From: Pratylenchus scribneri
Taxonomy: Eukaryota > Nematoda > Chromadorea > Rhabditida > Pratylenchidae
NCBI GenBank assembly: GCA_030063045.1
Contig: JAQSEB010000166.1
Location: 653,001 to 717,000, forward strand
DNA: 64,000 nucleotides
Direction: 5' to 3'
Under the pieces are notes generated by a model, which did no database searches, was not told the origin of the DNA, and saw nothing but the letters and a program-made list of their open reading frames with translations. Positions 1 to 11,433 of the stretch are shown piece by piece (the first letter of the stretch is position 1; each line of letters opens with the position of its first letter). Both the position numbers and the translations under genes were made by a program.

Positions 1-105
1 AAAAAGGCGAGCGAGCGAAGCGAGCCTTTACCAAAATCTTTAAATAATTTAAAAATCCGAATCCCTAGGGTAGGTCGAACGCGCCTTGGCGCGTTTTTAC
101 AAACA
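1..105. repeat. Possible 3' end of a Helitron-like element
   Basis: The segment has a GC-rich stretch (GCGAGCGAAGCGAGCC) and, about 50 bases on, the perfect 8-bp hairpin AACGCGCC-TT-GGCGCGTT. The same order (GGCGAGCGGAGCGAGCC, then CTAGGG, then a short GC hairpin) occurs at 20,604-20,770 downstream of the Helitron gene. Helitrons end with a short hairpin near their 3' end, so this could be the tail of a related element whose body lies left of the window. No clear CTRR terminus was found, so the assignment is tentative. Confidence 0.25.
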
Positions 106-233
106 TTCCCAACATATAAACCCCTCCCATATATTCCTTTGGCCCAAGTATTCCTTCCACCCACTTCCCTTACGCCCCACTTTTCGTACGCCCGCTAGTT
201 AATGCTGGATAAAATATTTGTGAGGCGGCAGAC

Positions 234-621
234 GGTGCTAGGTCGATTCCACAATGGTGTAAATATAAGCGTTTTCGATTATAATAAATCAGAAACCGGC
301 TATAGACCATACAAACCTTATACCATTTTGTAGATCTCATCGAGACGCATCGATTGGTATATAATTTGTTATGGTTTGGCCAAAATTAAATGATATTAAA
401 GCATTTTTCAAGTTTTGGTTTTAAACTCTTTTATTTTGGCCAAACCATAACAAATTATATACCAATCGATGCGTCTCGATGAGATCTACAAAATGGTATA
501 AGTTTGTATGGTCTATAGTCGGTTTCTGATTTATTATAATCGAAAAGGCCTATATTTACACCATTGTGGAAGTGCCCATTTTTACACCGCCCTTTATCTT
601 TTGTGGAGATGTCCCCGCACG
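234..621 (-). mobile_element. Foldback MITE, family 1 (MULE-like), copy 1
   Basis: This is a 388-bp near-perfect palindrome. It begins GGTGCTAGGTCGATTCCAC and ends GTGGAGATGTCCCCGCACG, the reverse orientation of the copies at 8,047, 27,522, 37,725 and 51,975. The inner arms (249-267 and 551-569) are exact inverted repeats, and both carry the core CATCGATTGGTATATAATTT. Flanking duplications are not detectable in this copy, so it is probably older. It has no coding capacity. Confidence 0.75.
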
Positions 622-729
622 ATTTTGACATTATATTTGAAAATTAAAAAAAAATATAATTATAAAGAAAATAATTTATGAATATTTTTATTTGTACAAT
701 CCTAAAGCCAAAAAGCCATAAAATTTGTG

Positions 730-957
730 GGCACTTGTATCGTTCACATCCGCTTTTTTGGAAAAGTGAAGCCCACCCCCTATGGGTGGTCATCAGGATT
801 AGGGTTAGGGTCATTCGGGGATAGATTACGAATATGATGGAGTAAAAATTAATCTCATGTCTATCATAAAGCCCAAACACTAACCCTAACATCCAAGGGA
901 GGGCCCTTCACTTTTACCCTTCTCACGGAAAAAGGGAATAAACGACACAAGCGCCAA
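730..957. mobile_element. Foldback MITE, family 2, degraded copy
   Basis: The arms are inverted: CACTTGTATCGTTCACATCC on the left and AATAAACGACACAAGCG on the right. The interior has GTGAAG..CCCCCTATGGGTGGTCATCAGG and TTAGGGTTAGGG, matched inversely by CTAACCCTAACATCCAAGGG. The same interior words occur at 36,199-36,430, 41,895-42,133 and 44,867-45,241. The TTAGGG runs look telomeric, but they belong to this repeat family. No target duplication was resolved. Confidence 0.5.
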
Positions 958-1935
958 TTCGTGAATATGGCTTAAAAAATGAATTTTGTTATAATTTGGA
1001 CACAAATAAAAGCGTTGATGACCCTCAAAATTTTGAAAGTCTGTCGGAAAAACTATGCGCGGAAATAGAAGAGGGAAGGCCAGAGGCAAACTTTCGGGGA
1101 TGATTGATGTTCATTTTTTATTTTTTTTATTTCCACCTTCACTCATCAATCAGCAGCGCCACTGATCATCATCATCAAAATCATCATCAACAAATTTTTC
1201 ATTCAATCAGGGAAAAATTTAATAAAGGAATTGTAAAATTTATTAATTTTTGGAATTAGATTTAATATATTTTCAAAAAATGAAAAAAAAGTAGATTTAG
1301 AAACTGCATTTCTTGAATTTCATTCGTCTTATATATATTTTGATAATCATTATAAATTCAAGAATTATATTCGAGAACAAATTTAAGGTCATTTGTCCTT
1401 AATAAAACACTTGCCTAACTTGGTACCATTTATATAATAAACTCGACTATTTCAAAAGTCTGAACCAATTAAATTTAATAGCCAAATCTGCTCTTAATTT
1501 TATACCAAAAATTATAAAAATTGATTTAGTTCTTGATGAGTTATTATAAAAAGCGCCATGCTGGGTTGATCCCCTAAAAGCTAAAACATTGTTTTTCAAT
1601 CATTTTTCAATTTTCGTTCATTTAGTTGCATTCCTTCAAACCTTGCCTCCACATGTTCCCTCGACTTTTTTGCTCTAATTGCCTCTAAGCCACAGAGAAC
1701 AGAGCCAGCTGCCATTTATGCCTCTGAACAAATGCAATTCAAAATGTTGAATATGGTGACGGAATGCACGGCCGACAATATAATAATAATGAGGCCACCC
1801 GATTCTATGCATTGATGATGGCTGAACGGGCAGAATGGATTGAAAAAAAATTGAGAATGAAGCACCGAATGAATGGAATTAAATTTAATTAAAGAAAATA
1901 ATAATGATTTTGATTTGATTAATGTGGATGACTAT
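958..1935. other. Gene-poor AT-rich stretch with one exon-like fragment
   Basis: There is no convincing gene. At about 1,690-1,815 on the plus strand, an open stretch after a CTCTAAG acceptor-like site reads PQRTEPAAIYASEQMQFKML and continues for some 20 codons to a stop. It could be an isolated exon or a gene relic. I see neither a start nor a matching neighbouring exon. The rest is AT-rich sequence with CAT/ATC runs near 1,165-1,195. Confidence 0.2.
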
Positions 1936-2083
1936 CAGGGATGGGTTCGATGGCCCAAATAAAAAATCGAAAATCGAAATTTCGGGGAGTCAAAAAATTT
2001 TTCGAAACCGAAAAACGAAATTTCGATGGGTCAAAAAATCGATGCCATAAATGACCGAAACATCGACATCGAACCCATCCCTG
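1936..2083. mobile_element. hAT-like MITE (148 bp)
   Basis: The element starts CAGGGATGGGTTCGATG and ends CATCGAACCCATCCCTG, a perfect terminal inverted repeat of the hAT type (CAGGGATG). The flanks ATGACTAT (1,928-1,935) and ATTACTAT (2,084-2,091) agree at 7 of 8 positions, the duplication length known for hAT transposons. The interior is made of AATCGA/TTTCGA words. The copy at 45,019-45,177 has the same ends and interior. Confidence 0.75.
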
Positions 2084-2677
2084 ATTACTATGTCGATGAT
2101 TGTGAAGGGGACAAAGTTTGTAGAATTTCTGAATCGTATAAATAAAATTATATTTATAATTGTCCACAACGCATCATTTTTTATCAAGGTCATTTTATGT
2201 TTGAAAATAAAAAATAAATTTCTCTTTTGAATTTAACTAAAGAAAGCATCGTTCAATTGTTGAAAAGGAATTCAAAGCCAAAATTTGAATTCATTTACGG
2301 TCTGGCCATGTCCTTTCGGATTTGGCAAAAATCAGTAGGGAAAAAACCCGATGGCAAAGGGAAGAAAAAGGACAAAAACAGAAGCCCTTCCCCAGTCCCT
2401 TCCATTCAATTCGAGCCGAAAAAATCAAACAAAGGCTGGGCGAAAATAGACCAGTTCAGGACAAGAGGTGAGGCCTTTACCCAGTCGATTTGGCCAAAAT
2501 CCATCCTCTGGCCAAAATCAGGGCAAAAGGACGGTCTACAATGACACCCATCGATTGGAGAAGAGAATACAAGGTCCATTTATTGAGCTGTGGCCGAGAT
2601 GGGTCCTTTAGATTTAGATAGAGTCGGACGGTGCGAGGCGGAATCCCGTTGAACCCTTGGGTGATCAAGACTGTTAT

Positions 2678-2857
2678 AGAGATCGGCATGGCACTTCGAT
2701 CGGGTTCCGGTTCGGGTTTCCTGAAAAAACCCGAACCCGAAAAAACCCGAAAATTTAAAAAATTCTTCGGTCGGGTTCTGCGTTTCGGGTTTCCCGAACA
2801 AAACCCGAGTCGGGTTCCCGAAAAAACCCGATCGGGAACCCGACTCGTCCGATCTCT
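2678..2857. mobile_element. hAT-like MITE with CCCGAA internal repeats
   Basis: Terminal inverted repeats are AGAGATCGG (left) and CCGATCTCT (right). The interior is a run of CGGGTT/AACCCGAA words that are largely self-complementary. The flanks ACTGTTAT and ACTGTGTT agree at 6 of 8 positions, consistent with a decayed 8-bp target duplication. It is similar in design, but not in sequence, to the element at 1,936. Confidence 0.5.
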
Positions 2858-3267
2858 ACTGTGTTATGATTGAAAAAATATCATAAGAGATCCTAATTTA
2901 AGGCCTTGCTTTTACCGATTTGTATTTTCCATCTATGTCTAAATATCAATCCAGTTTAAAAGCAAAGGTCTTCAAGGTGAATAAAGAGGCCCATGGCCAG
3001 TCGATTGCCAAAATCCGTTCATTAACCAAAAAACCGCACAAAATAATGGGGACCATCGAAGATTATAGGTACATTTATCGATTTAATTTATGGCCAGATG
3101 CCAGAATGGTTCCTTTCTGTTGAATGGGACAAAACACAAAATTAACCCAAGTCTAACAATAAAAACCGGGCTAAATTAAGACAGAAAAGAAGTCCATTTC
3201 TCTAGCGCCAAGCAGCACTTCCAAATCGATGTTGTGCTTTTCTTAATTCCTACTCCAATTTTTTAAA

Positions 3268-3620
3268 ATGTTGACTCCGGATTCACCGGACTCCGATAGC
3301 CAACTCCGGAGAATCCGTATCAAATTTTATTATTTTTAACGAAAAAATTAAACGAATTTTTTCCAAAAATATGGAGTCGACCAGAGATGGTTTCGATGTC
3401 TCAAAAAAATCTAAAATCGAATTTTCGTTGCGAAAAAATTTTCTAAAACAAAAATCAACATTTCGAGGGGTCAAAAAATTTTCCGAAATCGAACAAATCG
3501 AATATCAAAACCCTCTCTGTGGAGTCGAACGGAGTTCTGAAGTCGCTCAAAATTGTTAACTCCGACTCCTTAGACTGGCCTCAGGCCTTTTCAATTTTCG
3601 AATCCGACTGTGGAGTCGGA
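3268..3620. repeat. ACTCCG-rich repeat hosting a nested hAT-like MITE
   Basis: The outer repeat is built from ACTCCGGA / GGAGTCGG words (GTTGACTCCGGATTCACCGG on the left; AACTCCGACTCC and GGAGTCGGACGGAG on the right). Inside it, 3,382-3,519 starts CAGAGATGGTTTCGATG and ends CCCTCTCTG, a diverged relative of the hAT-like MITEs at 1,936 and 45,019. The word TGGAGTCGA occurs just outside both ends of the inner element and may be part of its duplicated target. Confidence 0.45.
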
Positions 3621-4390
3621 CGGAGCATTGTTCCTTCCAGCCTAAAAGCAAAGATAGGCAAAAAGACTATTCCAAAGCAAATAGAAGAGGCCAATATCCA
3701 GTTAATCGATTAGGCCAAAATTCGCCCTATTTGGCCAAACAAAGATGGGGCAAAAAGATGGCACCCGGAATAACAAGGTCCATTTATCGATTTAAGAAGA
3801 TCTGGCCAAGGGGCCCTTCAGATTTGGCCATGGGCAAAATAGGAGGCCTTCATTAAAAGCCATCGACATTGATGAGCCTGACTGAGGCCGACCAATCCCA
3901 TTTAAATCTCATCAAGCTCTCAATTAGCCAAATAACCTTCATATAGAGCAGAGAAAATAACACTTCGGAATTTCTCTCCTCTCTGCCCAATTCGGCCAAA
4001 ATCTAAAAAGATCACTGATCAGCAGGTCAATGGAACGAAAAGGGATAGAAAAATGACGAGAGGGAATTTGTGGTCTTTGGTGAGAACGCCATTTTCTTGG
4101 CCCTCGAATTGGCCAAATTCCCCAATGCCAATGCGCTTTTCATTCCATTGCCCCTGCCCGAACTCCTAGGGAGACTGCTCGGCGCCTGCCCATTTGCCTT
4201 CATTTTTCATTCCTTTTTTCCTTCTTTTTTAGATGGTCCTCTGGGCCCAGCCTAAAAATTTCACTCAAAACAATAAAGGGTTTTGGTTCTCCTTAAATTG
4301 GCCGGCCAAATTCTGCCTTTTTTAAGGGGCCCAATATCCTTGAATTTCATTCATTCTCCGTTAATTTTCCTAATTTTGGACCCAACCCCA

Positions 4391-5176
4391 AACATTGATT
4401 CCCTCAATATAGTCCAACAATTAAAAGAATTATAATTATTGGATTTTGCTCACCTCAAATATTATTATTTCCCTTTGAAAAAAATTGGAACAATTATAGT
4501 TCATAATTTTGTACATCAAAATAATCAATTCAATATTACTATAAGCCAAAGGCATCTTAATTCCCTATAACATACTCAAATTTACCCTGAAGTCTTCTAA
4601 AATTTGATAGATACTGGCAAAAATTTAAACAAAAGATTCACATAGGATCATCGTTAGGGTGTCGTAGAACTGATAATAGCACCCTTAATTGACAGAGAAC
4701 TCCTTAAAGGTGTTCAAAATATAATTTATAGTACCCAATTCTTAAAAGGTGTAAATAAAAATAAGCCATTCGTCAGCCTAAAAGGCCTCCAAGCAGTCCT
4801 TCCCCGTACCCACCAGCCACCATCATTCTGTATTCCACCTTCTTTGCCTCATTTTCCATCGTTCAAATCTTTTGAATCACTCCCGCCAGCAAATTTGACC
4901 TATCCTGGCTGGTTTTAAAAGTTTTAATAGGGTCCAATTCTCTTCCAACTAACTAGGTGGAAACTGGAAACCTATACAAAATCTAAATCGGACTTAATGG
5001 GGAATCATGCTCAGGAATCCGTAGCCAAGATAGAATCCCATTTCTCCGGGGTCAGTCTAGTCTAATTAACCAAACCTCTTTAATCACAATTTGGCCCATT
5101 TGCGAGAGGCTAAAAGTTCAACCATTTTTAATTTTCCTATTGCGTGAATATTAAATTTTTCAATTATACTTAAATC
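4391..5176. other. AT-rich upstream region of L1
   Basis: This is non-coding sequence between the GGCCAAAATC block and the L1 start. No repeat family, RNA gene or long open frame is convincing. It should contain the proximal promoter of L1. Confidence 0.3.
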
Positions 5177-5184
5177 TATAAAAG
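5177..5184 (+). promoter_or_regulatory. TATA box candidate of L1
   Basis: TATAAAAG lies 57 bases upstream of the chosen L1 start codon (5,234). No equally good match is seen at the same distance before L2-L4. Confidence 0.35.
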
Positions 5185-5233
5185 GAATCAATATCAAGTT
5201 GTGAAAAGCCTATTAACATTAACCATTGATAAA

Positions 5234-6419
5234 ATGCAAATCTATCAGCTTATTTTGGTGGTCATCATTTTTACAAATATTATCGCCGAAGACGAAGAGC
5301 CAGCAAGTTCGAAGATCAAAGTACAAAAACTCGATGTTCAAACCCAAAATTTGGTAAATGCCATGGCTAAAGCGCTCATTAATATTATGCAATGCGAGAA
5401 TAAAAAAATTGCTATTTTCCGAAAAGCAAAACATGAGGATAAATATTTTATAGAGACAAAAGAACTTTCTGCACAACTTAATGATAGTGAGACGAAGTCA
5501 CTTTGTATGGTGAATTTGATTAAAAAAATTGAAAAGGTAAAGAAGGAAAACAAAGCAGAAGGTTATTTTACAAAATTTTGGTAGAAAATAATATATTTTT
5601 TAAAGATAAAAAAATTATCGAAAATTTGCTTAAAAATCATAATTTGTTGCCAATTACAATCATTGATCATGATAAAATATTGAAAAAAGAATTTGATGAG
5701 CTGAAGAAGATACTTACAGTTGAAGGTTTTTAATCTGATATAATGAAACTTAAATTATATTTGCCGATTTTTTTTCTCGAAATAAGTACATTAACCATAA
5801 GATAAAGTTTTTATCAGAAAAATGTAAGTTCGAAGTCCCCACTTTTTTGTGAGGAAATTTACACAGCAATCTTAAATTAATTAATAAAAAATATTCTTAA
5901 ATATGAAGTGTAATTTTATATTAAATAAAATCATAATAAAAAATATTTTTGATTAAAAACAATATTTTCAAAGTTGAATACGCCGAAGAAGAAGAAGAAC
6001 ATAAAGGAGAGCATGACCAAAACGTAGAAGAACATAGAGAAAAATACAAAAAATTCGCAAATGCACTTATCAAGGGCTTCGATTCAATGAAGGATGAGAA
6101 ATGCAAAGAAGATGGAAAAATGTTAATTAAAAGAAATGAAGGAAACAATTTTGAAATGAACGCCGACAAATTGATTCAATACATAAAAATGGCAAAAGAT
6201 ACAAATAAAATTGGGGAATCTGTGAATTTGGGAAATGATATGCCAACTGTTAAAATTTGTTCCATTAATGTGGAGATGGCGGATGGTGATATCAAAAAAT
6301 GGAATTTAGAATCTACCGGCGGCTGGGTTACAATTAGTCATGGAGGTTATTTAATTTTTAAAAGAAGGATTTTTGTTACCAAAAATATGGAAATTGTAAT
6401 CATGATCATGAGAATATAA
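5234..6419 (+). CDS. Secreted modular family member L1 (short or decaying copy)
   Basis: Unrecognised family. Proposed exons are 5,234-5,561, 5,606-5,725 and 5,974 to about 6,419 (or ending at a donor at 6,345); all joins are phase 1. Exon 1 starts MQIYQLILVVIIFTNIIAED, a signal peptide nearly identical to those of L3 and L4. A frame opens 33 bases earlier, but the MQIYQ start matches the paralogues. A two-cysteine helical module follows (LINIMQCEN...SLCMVNLI). Exon 2 encodes a 40-residue amphipathic helix ending in ILTVEG. Exon 3 begins with a Glu/His-rich run and carries a second helical module (FANALIKGFDSMKDEKC...KICSINV). The central and C-terminal beta domains found in L2 and L4 are missing. 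Fragments with family-like Lys-rich codons and stops at about 6,740-6,960 suggest decay. A secreted location is inferred from the signal peptide; function is unknown. Confidence 0.6.
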
Positions 6420-7116
6420 TAAAAAGATTGCCCAATAATGCTGGGAATAGGAGAGACATTTTCTGTTTCTCGTCAATTAAATTTCTGGGGTGGATTTGAG
6501 CCAAAAATTCAGAAGCTCTCAAATTTGAATTTTTTGTTCTTATTATATTAGTACTTTAAAATTTTAATTAGAAAAGGACTCCATAATATTTTCACTTCAT
6601 TTTCAATATTATTAATTTTTTTTGAGGAGGGTTAATTTTATCGAAATTCTGCATTCGCTAGAGAAACATTAAAAAGGCTTTAATGTTTTATTATATAATA
6701 ATTTAAATATATATTAAATTAACAACATATTTAGTACATGGGAAGAAAATAAAGTTCGAGTCGATTGAGAAAATGCTGAAAGAATTTAAAAGGTATGATC
6801 AGCCGGAAAAGAAATTAGAAACGATGGCTGTTATTGAGCAAAATGACACTATGTAAAATGTGAAAAGAAGAACTAAATGAAGAAAAGTCTGAGTGTGAGA
6901 TGATGAAAATTTGACGAAATTGATGTGCGAATTGAGTGGAAAAAAAACATTTTTAAATTGATTATTTCCTGGATTTTAATCATAGATCCCCGATATTATG
7001 TATTCATTCAAATGATTGAAAATTTATATTAGCTAGTCATTTTTGTATGGGATAATTCGCATAAATTATATCTGTTATTTCGAACAATTCAAATTATTTC
7101 TCCTGACTAAATTTGA
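6420..7116. other. L1 downstream region with degenerate family relic
   Basis: This is AT-rich. At about 6,740-6,960 short Lys/Glu-rich reading stretches (for example ESIEKMLKEFKRYDQPEKKL) are broken by several stops. They look like the relic of a further exon of the L1-type family. Nothing else is supported. Confidence 0.3.
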
Positions 7117-7506
7117 CACTAGTGACAAGAATGGACTTTTTGAAAAATTTTTTTTTAATGTCATGAAATGACACATCAATCGATTCGTCTCGACGAGCCA
7201 AGCACGAATCTACTATTGATTTTGCATAAAACTCAAAAATAAAGAAGTTATAGCCGCGCAAAGGAAATACGGATTGGAACTGCTCCGGTGGACATTTCAG
7301 AGTGGACTCCTCCATGTGCTCCACCTCCGCGCGACCAGACGAGCTTGGCGGCTCGCTACGCTCGCCACAAGCTCATCCGGTAACCCGAGCTTCAGCTACG
7401 CACACTCCGGAGTCCACTCTTACATTCCTCGGCATTTCCAACACATTCCAGCTAGACTTAGGAAAAATTCATTTTCAAAAGGTCCATTCTTGTCATGTCA
7501 CTAGTG
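7117..7506. mobile_element. Non-autonomous element with CACTAGTGACA terminal repeats
   Basis: The left end CACTAGTGACAAGAATGGAC is the inverse of the right end GTCCATTCTTGTCA..CACTAGTG. CTAAATTTGA lies before the left end, and CTAAATTTTGA lies two bases after the right end, a probable target duplication of 9-10 bp. The interior holds the shared core (CAATCGATTCGTCTCGACGA) and a GC-rich stretch with GGCTCGCTACGCTCGCC. A diverged relative occupies about 7,985-8,640. Frames across the element are not protein-like. Confidence 0.55.
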
Positions 7507-7984
7507 CCCTAAATTTTGAATTGAAACAATAGTGCAAGATGTAGATTGTCAGTGTCAGAGATCAATTTCGATTAATTTTTTTCGAGAGGATCAAAAGACA
7601 AAAATTCTCTAGTTCCTGGCTCGGAGCGGAGGTTTATTTTTCGATTTTAATTTGAACATCTATTGTGCTGCTCTGTTTTCTACAGAATTAATTATGAAAA
7701 TGATCAGTAAAGTTGCCTTTATGGAAATTGACAAATATATGATTATAGACATTATATTCTTATCTCATTAAGCTAATAAGTATGAATCTGTAAAAATTTC
7801 CTGCCGTAGTCTTCTAGTAAAGGAACAAACATGGCAAAAGCTAAAGTGCTACCACTTTAGTTAGAAAATTTTCATTTTTTTTTCATAAATTATAGTTCAT
7901 TCGATACGTTTCGATGAAAATGAGATGAACTCGATTCTGCCATCGTTTCGCAAAAAACTCAAAAATAAAAAAAAAATTATAGTT

Positions 7985-8640
7985 TCGTTAAGAAAGTACG
8001 GATTGGAACTGCGAAGATGGGCATTTCATAATGGATTCCTCGTTCCCGTCCGGGGTCATCTCCACAATAGATAAAGGGCTATGCAATTATGGGCATGTCC
8101 ACAATTCTGCAATTATAGGCGTTTACGACTATAACAAATCAGAAACTGATTTTAAACCCCACAAACCTTATACCATTTTGTAGAACTCATCGAGACACAT
8201 CGAATGATATATAATTTGCCATGGTTTGGTCAAAATTAAATGGTATTAAACCATTTTTCAAGTTTTTGGTTTAAAACTCTTTCATTTTGGCCCAAACCAT
8301 AATAAATTATATACCATTAGATGCGTCTCGATAAAATCTACAAAATGGTATAAGGTTTGTTGGGTCTAAAACCGGTTTATGATTTATTATAGTCGAAAAC
8401 GCCTATAATTGCAGAATTGTGGACATGCCCATATTTGCAGAATTGTGGAGATGACCTAGCACCCCTAGTTCCTACCTATGCACCGCCTTCGCTCCTCACG
8501 GCTCGCTAGTCGCTAAGCCACCACCGAACCGTTAGAGCGTTCCGGGTTGTCGCTAGGATTACGCATTCCGGAGTCTACTCTTACATTATCATTTATCTCG
8601 TCAATTCCAAGTTCCAACACATTCCAACGGAGGATAACTT
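7985..8640. repeat. Relative of the 7,117 element, interrupted by a family 1 MITE
   Basis: The flanks of the MITE at 8,047-8,463 match the 7,260-7,455 part of the 7,117-7,506 element: TACGGATTGGAACTGC, GGGCATTTCA..ATGGA on the left, and ATTCCGGAGTC.ACTCTTACATT and CCAACACATTCCA on the right. The MITE therefore jumped into an existing copy of this other repeat. Confidence 0.5.
8047..8463 (+). mobile_element. Foldback MITE, family 1 (MULE-like), copy 2
   Basis: The element is 417 bp, starting CGTCCGGGGTCATCTCCAC and ending GTGGAGATGACCTAGCACC. The target duplication is 9 bp, CCTCGTTCC (8,038-8,046) and CCTAGTTCC (8,464-8,472), 8 of 9 identical. Two nested layers of inverted repeat are seen, CCACAAT..GCAATTATAGGCG inside the terminal arms. 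A 9-bp duplication with long inverted arms fits Mutator-like (MULE) elements. Confidence 0.8.
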
Positions 8641-9678
8641 TTTGATTTGAATTTTTTTAAGAAAACAATTGAAAAATGACTTTATTTGAGCTAAAATATG
8701 ATAATAATTTTTACTTTTCTTTGCGCTTTTCAACCCAATTTGAATAGTAACCTAGTCATTTTCTCAATTTTTACCAAGACGCATTGATTGATGCATTCTT
8801 CATTATATACTAGAAAGATGCTTTTAAATTTTTCATTTCAAAAACTCTAGGGCTTTTTCTAGGGATTTTTAGCTCTTGGGACTTGCACATCCTAAGGGCA
8901 ACTTTTCAGTGCGCATCCAGGAAAACTATACGTTTTTTGATAGGGGTTTGGGTGTGGGGCGAAACCGGTTTAAAAACCGGTTTGTCCAGGTAAAACTTTT
9001 TTCCTGGGACCTAAATCAAAAATCGGCTCGGTGAAGGCACTCCCCCGGTCTGTTAGCTACATTTTGATATATGGGTCGGGGGGTCTACGGTGGACAGGGG
9101 AGGCTGGAAAAATGGCAACGTGTGGCCAAGTCGGGTGCGCGAGTCAGAAATTTCTCTATAACTTTTTTGCGAGTTGAGATAGATCAGCGCGATAAAAAGC
9201 AAAGTTGTAGAGCTCGATGAGGCGAATCCAATGATATATTGCGCGAGCTGTCTAACCAAACCGGTTTCGAGATATAAGCTTAAACCGGTTTAAAAAATTG
9301 CAAAAATTAGGTTTTAGGCTAAAATTTTGAAAAAAAAATATTTTATTCAACCCATAAAAAATCATTTTTTTAAATTAGTCTTTCGTTATTTCTTTTTAGT
9401 GTTTATTTTTTTCGTATTTTTATTGTTTGCTATTTGCATACTGTTGGCAATGGTATTCATTTTAAATTTATAAATTGTAAAACATAACGCCAGAGGTTTT
9501 TGAGTCGAAAAAATTTTAACAAAAATCAAAAAGCAAAAACGACGCTTGGCTTGCAATATTTTTTCGGTGAAAAAAAACGCGTATAAAGGATAAATGATAT
9601 TGATTTTGATTAAGTAATTTACATTTATTACATCTATTGATCCACAACCTTTTAAATTTCACAATTCTTATTTTTTAG
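8641..9678. other. Repeat-derived non-coding stretch
   Basis: No gene is supported. At about 9,195-9,260 a diverged copy of the shared core (GAGCTCGATGAGGCGAATCC, then AATGATATATTGCGCGAG) recurs, followed by AAACCGGTTT words that also appear at 8,960-8,985 and 9,280-9,292. The short minus-strand frame at 9,053-9,259 lies in this repeat and is not protein-like. Confidence 0.3.
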
Positions 9679-10420
9679 ATGAATCGGCTAACAAAAATTC
9701 AAAGTTTGAATAAAATTAATGCAATTGCACTTCAGAATTGTTGGCCAAGGCCTATAAAAAGGTTTATTATCAATATCACTTATTAATCTCAACTTAATTA
9801 AAATCAGATAATTAAGCAGCAGCAGCAGCAGAACATTTTCATGCTGGCTCAATCCAATGAAAACATTAGCTGGCCACAAACAAAGGTTTGCTTTTTATAA
9901 TATCAGCTTAGTAACTCAATACAAACAATCCATATACCTACTCAATGATAAAGATCTCATAAAACCGCATCATTTAAGAGATTGGCTATATTTAACCAAT
10001 TCTAATTTGATTTAGAACAAAAAACCAATATTGGTATAAAACCTTTAATATCTTTTTCGAATAAACCATGAAAAAAAATATAATAACTGCTTCTTGATGA
10101 GCTCTATCTAAGTAATCTTAATATTAAAAACATTAAAAACAAAAATGTAGGATTTTTACTTAAGGTCTTATCTCAGTTAAAAAACTTATTTAATAAAATT
10201 ATAAATTTTCAGTTTGCCAACAATCATTTTTGCACTGCGTGGAAATGGCGGCGCCAATCCTCTACCCAGTGCCAAGGTTTTTATAAAATTTAATTTTTAA
10301 TACAAAAATGATAAAAAAATATTCAGTTCTGTCAGCGCAATCAATTCTGCAGTGAAAATGTTGGCCTCCATCTCCATTGTCTTCCCATCACTTGATCGAG
10401 GTTTTTATTTTATTACATAT
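9679..10420 (+). other. String of exon-like segments of an unidentified gene or relic
   Basis: Several short open segments are bounded by acceptor and donor consensus. The first, about 9,679-9,763, opens after TTTTTTAG with MNRLTKIQSLNKINAIALQN and ends at a GTTTAT donor. The second, about 9,816-9,885, encodes a Ser run after TTAAG and ends at GTTTGC. Others lie at about 10,212-10,276 (ends SAK before GTTTTT) and about 10,326-10,401. Phases fit for the first three (2, 2, 0), but the fourth segment runs into a stop in the required phase. They may be a decayed gene or chance. Confidence 0.2.
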
Positions 10421-10454
10421 AATTTCAACAAAAGATAAAAAAATATTAAATTAT

Positions 10455-11360
10455 TCTTTCCGGAATGAAACACAACCTTTCCGGAATGAAACACAATCTA
10501 ACCGGAACAAAACACAAACCTTTCCGGAATTAAACACAATCTAACCGGAACAAAACACAAACCTTTCCGGAATGAAATACAATCTAACCGGAACAAAACA
10601 CAAACCTTTCCGGAATTAAACACAATCTAACCGGAACAAAACACAAACCTTTCCGGAATGAAATACAATCTAACCGGAACAAAACACAAACCTTTCCGGA
10701 ATGAAACACAATCTAACCGGAACAAAACACAAACCTTTCCGGAATTAAACACAATCTAACCGGAACAAAACACAAACCTTTCCGGAATGAAATACAATCT
10801 AACCGGAACAAAACACAAACCTTTCCGGAATTAAACACAATCTAACCGGAACAAAACACAAACCTTTCCGGAATGAAATACAATCTAACCGGAACAAAAC
10901 ACAAACCTTTCCGGAATGAAACACAATCTAACCGGAACAAAACACAAACCTTTCCGGAATGAAACACAATCTAACCGGAGCAAAACACAAACCTTTCCGG
11001 AATGAAACACAATCTAACCGGAACAAAACACAAACCTTTCCGGAATGAAACACAATCTAACCGGAACAAAACACAAACCTTTCCGGAATTAAACACAATC
11101 TAACCGGAACAAAACACAAACCTTTCCGGAATGAAATACAATCTAACCGGAACAAAACACAAACCTTTCCGGAATGAAACACAATCTAACCGGAGCAAAA
11201 CACAAACCTTTCCGGAATGAAACACAATCTAACCGGAACAAAACACAAACCTTTCCGGAATGAAACACAATCTAATCGGAACAAAACACAAACCTTTCCG
11301 GAATGAAAATACAAATCTTTCCGGAACAAAAATTAAAACAATTTACCGGAATATAAATCA
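10455..11360. repeat. 43-bp minisatellite, about 20 copies
   Basis: The unit is CCTTTCCGGAATGAAACACA followed by ATCTAACCGGAACAAAACACAAA, period 43 bp, with GAA/TTA and ACA/ATA variants. Each unit has two half-sites of the form CCGGAA.(A)AAACACAA, so it probably grew from a unit half as long. The first unit is short and the last three (from about 11,295) are degraded. There are no spacers, so it is not a CRISPR array. Confidence 0.9.
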
Positions 11361-11433
11361 GAATTCTTTCTTTAATAATACAAAAAAACTTCACAAAAAA
11401 AATTTGAATTATACTTTGCGTTTATTCATTTCA

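Larger units (their letters stand above)
2227..4390. repeat. GGCCAAAATC-rich block upstream of L1
   Basis: This diverged repetitive block is marked by many copies of GGCCAAAATC, GGCACCCATCGA and AAGGTCC. Its last part (about 3,800-4,380) keeps the same order of words as the blocks at 22,370-22,830 and 43,980-44,430: TTTCTCTCCTC, CGGCCAAA, then a 'tttggt..gag' segment, AATTGGCC, TTCTGCCTTTTT and CCCAATATCC. It lies about 0.85 kb before family gene L1. MITEs are nested in it at 2,678-2,857 and 3,382-3,519. Short open frames here are fortuitous. Confidence 0.55.

Noticed and set aside
780..900. Telomere-like TTAGGG/CCCTAA words
   Set aside because: Only one or two units occur, always inside the same foldback MITE family; this is not a telomere.
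10455..11360. Regular array resembling a CRISPR
   Set aside because: The repeats are contiguous with no unique spacers, and the genome is eukaryotic; it is a minisatellite.
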